Shown here one piece after another: positions 12,145 through 26,000 of a DNA stretch of 64,000 bases; position 1 is the stretch's first letter; each line of letters starts with the position of its first letter. A program made the position numbers and the translations under genes. Below the pieces are notes generated by a model that was not told where the DNA came from, did not search any database, and saw nothing but the letters and a program-made list of their open reading frames with translations. The stretch lies in NCBI GenBank assembly GCA_029204225.1, contig CM055096.1:61110957-61174956 (forward strand), in the 5' to 3' direction. The stretch is from Diphasiastrum complanatum (lineage: Eukaryota > Streptophyta > Lycopodiopsida > Lycopodiales > Lycopodiaceae).

Positions 12145-15100
12145 TAGGTCTCGCGGATCCCGGTACCGCGGGACCGTACTGGTACCGCGGTACCACAATA
12201 TAATAATATTTTTATTATTTAATATTTTTCAATTTTTTTTTTTACCTAAACCTACCCGCCCCCCTCGCATTTGAGCTCAAATTTTTTTGCGCCCTCCTCC
12301 GCCCTACCATCGCTGTTGTTTTTGCCTACCTACCTTCTGATTCCTTGCGTCGCCCTTCTCCCACGCAACGCCTTGCCTTGCATCTGACTTGCTTCGCCCT
12401 GCCTTCGCCCATTTTCAGCGTCTCTCCAACAGTGAACCCTGCTGTTTTTTTTCCAGCAATCCATCCCTCATTTCATCTGCAATGGTGCAATCCAACCTTT
12501 CCGGTCTGTGGGACGAGGTAGACATTGTCAGGCGGGTTGCCGACAAGGCCAACAAGACCGGTCAGAAAATCGTGCGCTGTCGATACTGTCTCGTCGAGTT
12601 TGCTGCATCCCTCACTCGCCTTAAAGGCCATCTGCTCGGTGCACGCGCCAAAAATGGTGCCACCTTGAATGCTGCCCCTTGTGGCAGCATGACCGTCCCC
12701 GACAGGCAGCGACTACTGGACACCTACGGGCCGCGGCTCGTGGCAGGGGAGAACACCATTTCGGAGGGCATTCTCCGATTTTGCACCGCTCCTTATGTGG
12801 CTGACCCAGAGTTGCTGCCTGCTTGGCTGGCACGCACGAGGAGAGGGAGTGCATCCTCCTCCGGTCCCTTTGCCCCTTGGACAGTTCTGCCTCACGCACC
12901 CCCATCTGCTCAGATTCCGGTGGATCCCGTCCCATCGCGTCCGCCAGTTGCCACTGCGGTTCCACCACCACCCACTGTTGCTCGCACTCCACCAGTCTAC
13001 GACTTTCTCATGGACTCTCTGCCACCCGAGCAGGCCCAGGATGCTACTGGGCGGGCCTTCGAGGATGTGGAAGAGATCCCTTCTTCCTTCCCTTCCCATC
13101 CGGATGACCTCCTCAGCCAACAGTTTTCGTACCCCATGCCAGATGTTGCCCCTCCACCAGTGCACCCCACCTATGCTGCTGCACCCATCCCTGCCAGTGC
13201 ATCCCACTCTCCCCATTCCACGTCTACAGCCGATGCATCCACCAGTGCCCAGCCTGTCGCGTCATCGTCCATTCCCGTCACGGTTGGTGCACCGTGCTGG
13301 AGGTCCACCACCCGTCGCCCACCAGGGAGAGCCCTCGTGCAGCAGATCATTCGCGGCGCGCATCAGCCGCACATGGACAGAGAGGCCACACAGGCCGTGG
13401 CCAGTCTGATTTACGAGCTGAACCTGCCCTTTGCCATCACCGACTCTGAGCCCTTCAGAAGGGCCTTCCGCCTTGCACAGTCTGTCAGCCCTAGCTGGAG
13501 AGTCCCTAGTTCAGAGGTTGTCCGCACACACATGCTGAGGGATAGGGTCGAGTCCTTGTCTAGAGAGATGGAGCCTCTGCGTCGCCACTGGGTCACTTAC
13601 GGTTGCAGCATCATGTCCGATGGCTGGACTGATGTCAGGAGGAGGCCGATCCTCAACATACTGGTCTCCAGCTGCATGGGCACACAGTTTTTGAGGGCAG
13701 TGGATTGCAGCAGGGGCGGGGAGAGTCATATCTGCAGAGTTCATGTTTGATGTCATCAGGTCTTCCATCCTAGCCATAGGCCCACAACATGTCGTCACGA
13801 TGGTGACGGACAATGTCACGAACTGCATTCAGATGGGTGTACTGCTAGAGGCCGAGTTCCCTCATATTGTTCATACCCCCTGTGCAGCCCACGACATAGA
13901 CCTTCTGATGGGGGACATTGGAGCACTTCTCTGGGTTAGAGCCATCGTCCGGGAGGCCCTCTTCCTGGTGACTTTTGTCACCAGAAAGAGGCGTGTTCTT
14001 GCCATGTTCCGGGTGTTCAGCCATCTGGACCTCCGTAAGCCAGCCCCCACGCGCTTTGCATTCGACTTGGTGGTCATCGACCGTTTGATCAGGTGCAGGG
14101 CCCAGCTTCTACAAATGGTTGCCAGTGATCTTTGGGGTGCCAGTACATTTCCGCACATTGAGGATGGGGAGCACTTTTCTTCCACGGTGAGGGGAGACCA
14201 GTTCTGGAGGGATGCACAGACATTGTCAGGACTGCTTCGACCACTCTACATTGTGCTCCGCATGGCTGACAGCGAGGGGTCGACACTTGGACTGGTGTAT
14301 GAGCTCATGGACCGGATTGGACAGTTCCTGCAGTTGCCCATCTTGCAGCCAGAGAGGTAAGCGGTATAGTGTTGCAATTGACCTTTATCTTTTCAGTACT
14401 TGCTAGTTTGTTTTTCTGTCAATGTTAAGCTTTTTCGTAATGCCCTAAACCACATGCCCCTCACCTGCAGGATGACAGAGCTGAAGTTCATATGGGAGAC
14501 GCGGTGGAACTACTTCCACAGGAGTATCCACAGCATTGCACACATGCTGCATCCCCTCTTCCTCTCTCCGACACAGATCGCAGACAGGGAGCTCGAGGCC
14601 GATTGGCTTCAGTACATTCACAGAGTGGGTCCACACATAGGTTTGGATCCTATCAGGCTCATGGAGGAGCTCGCTGCATTTAGTTTCAGCATGGGCACAT
14701 TCGGCCACCCGGCTGCCCAGGATCCAGAGAGGAGGCAGCTACCCATTACCTGGTGGACCATGTTCGGTAGCACATACCCATCTATACAGCGTCTTGCACT
14801 GCGTGTCCTTTCTCAGGTATGCATCTCATTTTATCCTCCATTGTTGTGTTTCGTTGAAGTTCCACCTCTGCCACAATGTGCTGAAGTATTTCAATGCACG
14901 CACTACAGGACTGTGCTGCCTCCGTGTGTGAGCGTAATTGGAGCACATGGGCACTCATTCACACGAGGAGAAGAAACCGGTTGTCAGTGAGTCAGTTGGA
15001 GCGGTTGGTGTTCTGTAGCACCAACGCACGTCTCGCCAGGAGGCTTCCGACCATTACGAGCGCATTGCAGGTGATAAGCTAATCTTTCATAGCATGTTGG

Positions 15101-18100
15101 TTGACTCCTGGTATGTTGGTTTCATTTCTTGATAAAGTTGTCTCTCTGACATGCAAATTTTAAACCTTGCAGACGAAGATATCAGATTTGGAGCGCCAGG
15201 TTGACTTGCCTACGGACAACACCCATCCCATGCCTGCAGATGACCTTGGCACACAGTTGATGGCAGAGAGAGAGAGGGAGCTTGTCGAGATGAGAGAGAG
15301 AGAGAGCTTGGGCTTGAGCACAGTGAGCCCCCATTGTATGAGGCAGATGAGCCAGTGTCAGAGGACGAGCATGATGAGGATGAGCCCATTCGGGTTGTGT
15401 TTGCCAGACCAGAGAGGGATGAGGCAGATGATACAGGTGCAGGGCACATGCCACGGGCAGGGGTCACAGGTGCATCACGTGGCAGAGGTGGGACACATGG
15501 CACAGGTTATACCGGCAGACAGGCAGGGCACACAGGGGGGGGGCAGTGGCATACCTACCTATGTCGACATGATGGAGGAGGCTCTTGATAGAGGGCAAAG
15601 TGGTTTAGATGCCGGTCCCGCAGATGTTTGGATGCGTGCAGCACAGAGTCATGGCCGTTACTACGACAGCACACCAGAGGAGGCACCTGATGACTTTCAT
15701 TGCACAGATTGGGAGGCCATGCAGGGTCTACAGGGTGCACATGATGAGGCACGGGATGAGGCTTGGGTTGATTTAGGGGTTGGTGCACAGGATGATTTAG
15801 AGGTTGGTGCACAGGATGATTTAGAGGCTGGTGCACAGGATGAGTCCCAGAGCCCAGAGCATTTGTATTCGGATGCCCAGCTGGCCGACTTGGTTGCCAC
15901 ATTGGATTCAGAGGCCCAGCAGATGCCGAGTGTCAGGGCGCCCCCATCATCTCTTGCCAGCATGCCATACACAGAGTCCCAGCCAGAGCAGCCGCATGAG
16001 GTGCCTACAGTTCCTCCAGCTCCTCAGAGGGTGTATGTGCGTCGCGCAGCTCCTCCAGTGCCACCGATGCCATTTAGGCCTGCAGCCCCTCCATCGTCGT
16101 CCACTTCTGCAGCACCAGGTCTCCATGGCAGGCCACCATCTGTGCCCAGGTTTTCTCTTGCAGCGCCCACATCCACAGTGGCTCCTCCAGTGGCAGCACC
16201 CACGTCACATCCTCCTCCTTTGGCAGCACCCAGGATGTACCAGTACCGGCCACCACAGCGCCCCTTTCAGTACATATCGCCACTGTACTCGCCTCCTGCA
16301 CAGCCAGTTCCTCCACCTGCAGCAGCCCCACGGGCACACACTCCACGAGCTCATCCTCGCTCAGTTGCACAGGGAGTTCCCTCTTTTGCTTCCCTATCCC
16401 AGCCGGCCTCAGCTTGGGCCCAGCCTAGCCAGCCAGGTGATTTGCATGGGGGTGACGAGGCATTGACAGCTCCTCTTGTCCGCAAGAGACCAGGAAGGCC
16501 CAAGGGTGCACCGAACAAGAAAGGCAAGGCACAGAAACTGCCAGGGAGGAGAGGACGACCACGCAGAGCTCCAGGTACAGGTAGAGGTGCAGTATCACAG
16601 CCAGTTGGAGCAGGTGTTGTTGGTTTGGCCTGCTTGGGGGCCGATGCGGAGGCTGATTGGGAGGATGAGGATGACGAGTCTTCCCCCTCGGATACACAGC
16701 CCATGCCAGTTCCAGACAGGCAGAGATATCGGCTGCGAGAGTCAGCTCGGGGCCCTGAGTTGTCTCCAGAGCATTCGTCTGAGTCAGAGCCAGAGCATTT
16801 ATTGTGGCTCTGTTGTTTTAGTTTCAGTAGTTTGTCTCTAGCAGACGGTCTACCATTGTACTCAAATGATTTTTCACATTTTATACAGTGTTTGGCCTAC
16901 ATTATTTGCTGCACATTGTGCGTATGTCGCTCTGTACATGTGATGCTTTATTTTATGTCGAAGAATTCTCTGTGCGTGTGTGAATTCATTTAATTTCGTT
17001 TGAAGTGAATGCTAGCTTCACATATATGCACCTACATCATGAGCACAACAATCACCCCTACACCCCAAACGACATTTCATAAACACATGTAATACATTTG
17101 CATTTAAAAAAATTACAGACATTGCATCTTACATGACCAGGCTCGCGTTGCACAAAAAACTACTATGTATATATTCAACCGTTGTATCAGGATAACATCA
17201 CATATACTGTCATTTTTTTAAGCAGCCATCTAGTTATTTGCTGCACCATAAATTGCTGAAAACTACATAGCAACAGTCCGCCACATACGGCTGGACCTCA
17301 TCTATTCTAAACATCCCTCACTGATCCTCCACCGACTCCTCGCCCTCGTCTGGTGCATTGTTTTGTCGCTCTTGCTCTGCCTCCCGGTTAGCCCGAGCTG
17401 CCTCCTGGTTAGCCCGACGTCTGGCCGCCCTTTCCCTGACCATGATGAGCTACCGTCGTGTGAAATTCATTCCGATCTGCTCATCCAGATCCAGCTCGAC
17501 AGCGGGGACAGGAACCACAGCGGGGGCGGGTGGCTCCAGTTCCGGATTTCTCTGTCGAGTTTGTCGCAGCATCTCTCGGATATCTGCCTCTTGCTTCCGA
17601 TGCCTCTCATTGTGCCTTCGGATATCTTCCTCAAGCTTCCTCCTGGCTTCGCCCTCGGGCTTCGGTGGTATGCGCTCTGCCATCTCGATCGACCTTCTCC
17701 TCACAGCACCTTGGTCCTTGAACACCCTCTCACAGCACCCTGGCTCTCAAACAGCCTGTCACCGGCTCTCGCTTGCTCTCTCACTGTCTATCACTAGCTC
17801 TCTCACAGCCTCTGAAAATGCCGACCACAATGGCATTGTGAGTGCCTATTTATCCCCACAGCCTGATCGGCCATGTGGATCCCCATCATCCCTCCATGTG
17901 CCTCTGTACCTGCCCCCCTGTGTTGGTCTCCCATTGGGCCCATGGTCTGCTCACCCACAATGCCCACGTGCCTCTGTACTCTGTACATGTGATGCTACCC
18001 CCTGTGTTGGTCTCCCATTGGCTGCTCGGTCTGCTCACTCGCAGTGCCCATGTGCCACTGCAACAGTCCCCTGCATCATGTATTGTACCCTCTTTTTTTA

Positions 18101-19321
18101 CACCCTAAACCCCCTTTTTTTACTTTTTTTTGTCCTTTTTTTGGTAGTTAATATGCAAAAATTAAATATTAAAATATTAAAAAATAAAAAAAATATTAAA
18201 AATGGTACCGCCCTGGTACCGCGGATCCCAGGGCGGTACCACTGATATGGTACCGGCGGTACCATACCAGCGGTACCACGAGGTACTATGATATATATAT
18301 ACATATCATAGATCCAGCGGTACCTGGATCCGCGGATCCCGGTACCGCGGCACCATGATGCTCCGTGATACCATAATATATAATTTTTTTAATTTTTTTT
18401 AAAAAATTTTCTTTTAAAAATTCTTTTAAAAAATAATAATAATAATTTAGTGGGCAATATGGGTATCATCTTGAAGCTCTTGACGAGAGTAGTGCATTTA
18501 TGCAGGTTGCCGATTTTGACGAGAGTAGTGCATTTATGCAGGTTGCTCCAACTTCTAATGAATGCCTCTCAATGTGGTAGTTATATAGTAGCAATCACCA
18601 TCTGAGAGAGCGAATAGCCAAAGGACCAAGGGGATGCACAACACCAAAAAGTGTGTTTTTGCTCAGGGAGTCGGAAGGCCAAATCATGAAGAGGCCGTAC
18701 TGTTTCGGATCCCTTGTTTCTCGGGGGGCTATCGCCCCTCGAACACCCTGTTTCTGGTAACCATCATGGTCTCACAGTAGACCCTAAAATAGTGACTACT
18801 AAACTGAGAGGTGCATTATTTAGTTATGTCTAACACATTTTGTAGCTAAAACTACCAGCAACCTGCATAAATGCACTACTCTCGACAAGAGCTTCAAGCT
18901 GATACCCATATTGCTCACTAATTTAAAAAAAGAAAAGAAAATATTAGTTATGGTACCGCCTTGGTACTGCGGGTCTGAGGGCGGCACCATACTAGCGGTA
19001 CTACCATTATGGTACCGGCGGTACCATATATATATTAGACATGAGGGTCCGGGCACTTCGGCCCGCATCCGACGCCTGGACCCGGACGCGTCCGGCCCCT
19101 GGACGCGGGGTCGGATGCGTCCTTTTTTACTATTTTTTTATTTTTTTTTTAAGGCTGGACGTGCCCAGAGGACGCGTCCAGACGCGGACGCGTCCGGGGC
19201 CCAGAACGCGTCCGGGCCTCGGACGCGTATTTTTAAATTTAAAAAAGAAAAAAACAAACCAAAACCCGCGGGCTCCCTGCGGACAGTCCGTAGAAGCAGA
19301 GTGGGCGGAAGAGGGCGGAAT

Positions 19322-19379
<58 letters not shown>

Positions 19380-19617
19380 TGTGTGTGAAAATTGTGTGTG
19401 TGTGAAAAGGTTTTGTTGATTTGTGTGCATTCAGTTGTGTGTGTGTGAGAGAGAGAGGGGAAGAGACAGAGAGTGTGAGGGACGGAGAGAGAGGGGATTT
19501 GTGTGTGTGCAGTGTGTGTGTGTGTGAGTTTAGGATTTAGGTTTAAGGGTGCTTGGGTTTGGGGTTTAGGGTTAGGGCGGGAGAGAGCTTGGATTTTCGT
19601 GCTTCTGTGTGTATGCA

Positions 19618-19668
<51 letters not shown>

Positions 19669-22600
19669 TGCTCGTCCCATTTGGGATGAGGTGGAGGTCA
19701 TGCCCGACAAAAAGTGGCGTTGCCCTTTTTGTCGAAAGCAGTTCATAGGGAACGCCTCCCGGGTTCGAGCACATCTGGGGGGGTTGAGAGTCCGACCCAC
19801 GGGGGGACACTACGGGATCGACATTTGTATGGTCATCCCCGCTGCGGAGAGGGCTCACATTATGGAGACATATTCTGAGACAGCTGCTGAGCCCGACGAG
19901 CCGTCCACAGATGCCGCAGACTCTATTTCTACTGGTGCACCCACTGCCACCGCCCCTGCCACTGTACACCCACCGCCCCCACCGTCGCATCTGCACCCGC
20001 CACCGCCGCTGCATCCGCCCCCGCCCCTGCCCCCGCCAGTACTCCCCATGGATCCACAGCCTCCACTGCTGCACCTACGCCTCTGCCATCACCGTCAGAT
20101 CTGCACAGCCCGTCCACATCCTCCGCTTCCGCACCTGCACCTATGCCACCACCTCCAGATCCGCATCGTCCATCCGCATCCTCCCAGCCATCCACATCCC
20201 GAGGCACCGGACAGATGTTCATGCCGGGATCTTTCAGAGAGGGGCAGCATAGAGAGGCCACCAGGACCATAGCACAGATGTTCTATGACCTGAACCTCCC
20301 CTTCATCATGGCATCATCCCGCATCTTTCGAGAGGCTATCTCGAAAGTTGTAGTCTGCGGGCCCGGCTACACACCACCCACAGCCGACGCACTATGAGGC
20401 CCTTTGCTCCAGGACCGGGTTGCATCAGTCAGAGAGAGACTGGCTGCACTGCATGAGGCTTGGGATAGATACGGCTGTTCCATCATGGCTGATGGGTGGA
20501 CTGATCGTCGTAGACGTCCACTCATCAACGTGATTGTTTCCAGTTGTTACGGTTCCATGTTCTTCCGCAGCATCAACGCCTCCGAGGCAGGGAGAGTGCA
20601 TTCGGCCGAGTACATTTACGACATCATTCGCGCGGTGATAGAGGAGGTCGGGCCACAGCGCGTTGTCCAGGTATAATATTCTTTCATTGGTTGCTTGTTC
20701 ATTTGTTGCTTGATACAATAGTTTTGTGTAGTTTTCGATTGATTGCAATGTGAACTGATCGTGTGAACGTATCGCGAAAGGTTGTGACAGACAATGCGTC
20801 CAACTACCGCGGTATGGGGGAGCTTCTTATGGCAGACTACCCCTCCATTGTCTGGACTCCATGTGCCGCACACTCACTGGACCTCCTCTAGCATTCCATC
20901 GGGCGCCTGCCTTGGGTCAGTGACATTCTCATGAGGGCACTTGCGGTTGTGGACTTCGTCACACGCAAGTGCCGCACGACGGCCCTTTTTCGCACATTCA
21001 GCAGGTAAGCTGCCACTTATTTTTTGGCTCGTTCAAGGCTTGAGCAGCTACACAAGCTCAAGGGTGAATTGCGGCACATGGCCACTTCGACAGAGTTCAC
21101 CACCATGGACTTGTCCACGACCCCAGAGGGCTTGGCCTTCCACGAGATCCTCTTCATGGAGCCTTTCTGGGTGGATATGCAGCAGCTGATGGACGTCATG
21201 CGCCCGATCTACTCTGTTCTGAGGCTCGTTGATCGCGAGGGGTGCACGATGGGCCTCATTTACGAGTTCATGGACCGCATAGGCGAGTCTCTCCACCGTT
21301 CTGAGCTGGACCCTGCCAGGTACAACTTTCTTCTATCTCACCATCCTTACTTCCATTTCGCACTCTGTTTCTTCTTGCTGCCGCAACACGATGGTATGTA
21401 ACTGTTGCCTCCGCGTGGTTTGGTCCACACGTTGGAGCCTATCAGGCGCTTGTGGTTTCATCGGCCCATTCAGAGTGTGGCCCAGTACGACGATGCAGAG
21501 CTGCGTGTGGACTGGTTCGCATACATCTGCCTCCTCAGTAGCGACACTGGGTTCCGCAGCAGGCTCGAGGTGCAGAGGCTCGGTTATAGGTAAACTCTTG
21601 ATCTATGGTATGCTGTCGTTCGTTCAATTTCCCTGCGCGGGCTCAAGTGTACTCAAGCATATCGTTGCTCAACTGCAGGCACTCTCTGGGGCTGTTCGGC
21701 GAGGACCTCGCACGTGTCCGAGAGAACAGGCTCTTGCCTGTATCATGGTGGGAGAGCTACGACGCTGGACAGCCAGACCTGAGGACGCTCGCGCTCCGAG
21801 TCCTTTCACAGGTATGTTGTTTGATCTCATTCATCCAACCAGTTTTCGCATTTGCTCTACAAGGTCGGTACTCACTCGAGTGGTTGCCAATTAATGCAGG
21901 ACTGTTCTGCTTGCGTGTGCGAGCGGAACTGGTCAGCGTTCAACCTTGTTCACACGAACAGGCGGAACCGTTTGACGACGGAGCGGTGCAATGACCTGGT
22001 GTACTGCAACACCAACACTAGAGTGGTTTGACGCATCACGGAGAGCACGAGGGCAGGAGGCGCACACCCTGCTGCCGCAGGTATATTTCGTTGCTCTGTC
22101 GTTTTGCTTTCGTATTGGTTTGAGACATTCAGTTTAATGCCCTCACGGTTGCTTCGGCTATTCTTACGAATGGTTGACTTGTGCAGGTCAATCCCGACGA
22201 GTGCCTGGTTGTAGCGGCAGATCATGAGCCAGAGCCAGAGATTGATCCAGACGATGCCGCTCGGCGTGCTCTGCGGGGTGAGCCCGAGGATGATGTCGAT
22301 GCCGATGAGACCACCGCCCTCCCTGCTGACGTTCCATTGCCCTCCTCTGATGATGAGCCCACATATGATTCAGACGAGACGGTCGACCTAGCAGGGGATT
22401 GTCCACGTGCCCCACCCAGTACCCCTGCATCACGCCCCCTTTCAGATGATGGCTGGTCAGAGTTTGCGAGGGAGACAGAGGCTGCTGCCCAGAGACAGAT
22501 AGTGCAGAGACGACTCAGAGCATCACAGGCAGGCAGTTCCTCCCAAAGACCCCCCCGTGGCAGAGGGAGACCCCCAGGTAGGAGTGTACCATAGAGGGAT

Positions 22601-22955
22601 CCTTCCGGCAGACCCAGAGGCAGGCCAGCCAAGAGGGGACGCACCGATGATTTTTGTAGTCGTCTCTTGGCAGGCGTTGGCCCAGACCTAGAGGAGTCCC
22701 AGATGCCTCCAGACTCCCAGCCAGACTTTGTATTTGACACCCCTGCAGATGCATCTGGCACGCAGAGGGATGATTTGTTTAGCACAGACTTGTAGATACT
22801 GATACACATTTTAGCATCATGTACAGTGGCATCAGATGAGATGTATATATATTTTTACAGTCTATTTGTGTCATGGCTAATTTATCGTGGTTGCTTGCAA
22901 ATGGTTAGCACTGTGAAGTTTGAATGGTTAGTCAGAAATGGTTTGCTCCGTGCAA

Positions 22956-23002
<47 letters not shown>

Positions 23003-26000
23003 AGCACATCTGCATCTCATTCAAAACATATGCATCATGTTCAACCATTTAACATAAAACCCTAAACCCGACACTCCAACAAATGGCACAATTAACATAA
23101 CACCCCAAACCCTAACAGATCATCCTAAACCCACAACCCCACAGCCATAACCATCAAAACAAGCCACAAGCATAATCATCACAACCACATCCATAAACAT
23201 CATCAACCCCACCCACGTCCTCATTGTGTCGTAGGCATTGCACCACAGGTATGTGCAGATTCAACATCAAAGCTGCACTTGTGCAACATACACTTAAACC
23301 TGCGTAGAATGTATTAATGGTCCAGGAATACAGTCCACTGGTTCGTGGAGCGGGTATGTACCCAAGAGACCGAGCCTAGCCCGATTCGGGCATCGTCCGA
23401 TCAAAATGGCCGTTCGACGGGTTAGAAACGCAATTAGGTTAGTCCAAATGGCCTAGTTTTGCAGCTATCCGTCCGACGGTTCCGTTTCTCCAAACGGGAT
23501 CCGTTTCACGTGTCGTCCGTTCGGCCAGCGGACAACCTTCGATAGGAACCTGTGGGAGCAGACGGGACGAGGACCGGACGGACGACAGGCCCAGTACGTC
23601 CTTCCGAAGTTTAGGATCAAAACAGGTCTTCGGGGACACTTTCCCGGGCTGGGACTTGAAAACATTCGGAATTGACAAAATGGTCCAGGAAAACAATCAA
23701 ACGATTCGTGGCCCCGATACAATCTCAAGGGGCCGAGCCTGGCTCGATTCGGGTGTCGTCCGATCGAAATGGTCGTTCAACGGGACAAAAACGCAATAAG
23801 GTCATGTGAATGGACTAGTTTTGCAGGTCTCTGTCCGACGGCCCCATTTCTTCAAACGGGATCCGTTTAGGGTTTAGGGTTTAGGGTTGCCGACAACCTC
23901 GCCAGGAACCTGTGGGATGCAGACAGGACGAGGAATGGACGGACGGCCTGTAGTGAATGAAACAATTTTGCATGAGTAATTAGTAAGCCGTAGAAGTTCA
24001 TTCGGGGGGAAACCGATCACACCATACAAGACACAGTACTGTGTAGAACCGTGAGGACAAAGGTAGAATATACCTCTTGCCAGATGGTCGGTCATGTGGT
24101 CCCCTGTAGTGAATGGCATAGTTCTGCTGACCATTCACTCTTCTGGTGTCCATTATCTTCTGGAGTTCAAAATTGTGAACAACAGTTTTTCCACAATTGT
24201 TTTCATCAAGCCATGCAATTGAGGACGCACACCACACAAGCCCATCTGAGCGCGCAAAAGTGTGGACCTATCGTATGCTTTGGGGCCAGCGGCTGGCAAA
24301 CAAACGGCGAAAAGAAGGACATCAAATACACTGTTGGACAAGACTCTTTTGATGATGAAGAGTACAATCCTTCAGCTAGTCAGGAAGAAAGTTCGATTTC
24401 TTCCATAACCCCAGAGTGCGACAGACATACTGAAGCTGCTTGGTCACCGACGAGGATGGTGTAAGTGAAAGCCAATTAGAGCGGGTTTTTCAATCCGTAC
24501 AGAGTTTAGGATTCAATTATGTTGGCTTTATATTGTTTCATGATTTAGGTTTTGGCTTCACTGCCCGTGCCCGTTTCTTGAACTCAAACACCCAAGGAAG
24601 CAACATATACCAGGCAATGTTCACTACACTTCCATCTGGACATTTGGCCAGGAAGCCTTGCAAGAAAGCAATGGTCAACAATGTCCCTCCAGTGCATGGA
24701 GATGGTTGAAGTGGTTCTGACGCCAGTACGTGTTCCCGAATCTTGCCACATCACCATTTGCTCCGTTTTCGACTCCATGTCAAACGTTTTTTGGTGAGCT
24801 TCCAGAGACATCACCCAGTGGTTTTTGATCAATGGATCAGAAACCACTGGGTGCTGTCTCTGTGAGCTCTGTGTTCTTGTTGCAAAACATTCTTTAACTG
24901 GCTTTCACCCACACCGTCCTTGTCATATACCAAGCAACTTCAATACTTATGGCACACTTCAGACTTATGGAAGAGCTAGAACTTTCTCCCTGGCTAGCTG
25001 AAGGCTTGCACTCCTCGTCATGATCAGAATCTTGCTCAACAGTATCTTTGGTATCCTCCTTCTAATCGTTTGTTCCCCAAACCCTAAACCCCCAAAACGA
25101 ACAAAAGGCCAACATTTTAGCGCGTTTTCAGGTGTTTGTGTGGTCCGCGTCCCCGATTCCATAGCGCGATGAAAACAACTGCTAATAGTGGTGAATGGTC
25201 GTCATATCTCTGCCATTCACTACAGGGAGTGAATGGTCACCAGAAGAGTGGATGGTCATCATAACTGTGTCGTTCACTACCGGGAACCAGAAGACCTACT
25301 GGCTGGCCCGACGATGAGGGACCCTGTCCCGGACCATGGGCAGTTGTTCTGCGGTGAAGTTAATTCCAATCCGTTGCGTTTCCTCGCCCTCGCCAACTCG
25401 TGTAGGGGGGAGCAGGTCTGAGGAATCTGAGGGCACGTAGCTGCAGCTTCGGTAGTCGCCCCATTATCTCTCGTTGGCTCTCGTGAAATCCTGCTTCTAG
25501 CTTCCGTTCGTTGTGTCTGCGGACATCTACCAGGACACACTCCGACTAGTTGCCCACGTGACGTTGTACCACTCCAAACCCTAAATCTATCTCATCACAT
25601 ACGCCATGGTACTGTGTAGAACGCATCATCGGTCCGAGAACATAGTCCACAGGTTTGTGATCCCGATACGAACCCAACGAATCAAGCCTGGCTCGATTCG
25701 GATATCGTTCGGTCAAAATGGCCCTTCGACTGGAGCGAAGCGCAACTAGGTCAAGCGAAATGGACTGGTTTTGCAACTCTTCGTCCGACGGCCCCGTTTG
25801 TCCAAACGGGATCTGTTTCGGGTGCTGTTTGTTTCGGCCAGTGGACAACCTCGATATGAACCTGTGGGAACAAACACGACAAGGGTGTTTGGCACCCACT
25901 TGCCCCTCCTGTTAAAAAATAGGAAAACGGTACCCAAAAAAATTTGCAAAAAAATTTGCAACAAACCTAACCACTGCCCATGCCTCCCATGTCTGATATC

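Larger units (their letters stand above)
12143..18290 (+). mobile_element. hAT-like DNA transposon E1 (6,148 bp)
   Basis: Termini are CATAGGTC at the left and ..GTACTATG at the right, giving short inverted ends CATAG. ATATATAT flanks both ends (12135-12142 and 18291-18298), consistent with an 8-bp hAT target duplication, although the AT-repeat context weakens this. Subterminal regions (12150-12195 and 18203-18285) are dense in GGTACC and GCGGATCC, including the 14-bp palindrome GGTACCGCGGTACC. Inside are a rightward transposase gene (12482-16993) and a leftward small gene ORF2 (17318-17683). The interior is markedly more GC-rich than the surrounding DNA. Confidence 0.8.

Noticed and set aside
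12621-13409. Long alternative frames in E1 exon 1 on both strands
   Set aside because: Shadows of the GC-rich Pro-rich linker. Only the frame with the BED finger and MSDGWTD makes sense.
17358-18245. 295-codon + strand frame over the ORF2 region of E1
   Set aside because: It is antisense to ORF2. The minus-strand reading has matched start, acidic end and an intron in E2, and a charged helical composition; the + frame has low-complexity Ser/Leu sequence and runs into the element end.
18307-19027. E3 as the right part of E1
   Set aside because: E1 already has a proper right terminus at 18290 with flanking ATATATAT, and E3 has its own CATAG start and inverted arms.
19130-20074. 314-codon minus-strand frame
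   Set aside because: Most of it translates the GA tracts as SLSLSL, and it lies antisense to the E2 transposase start.
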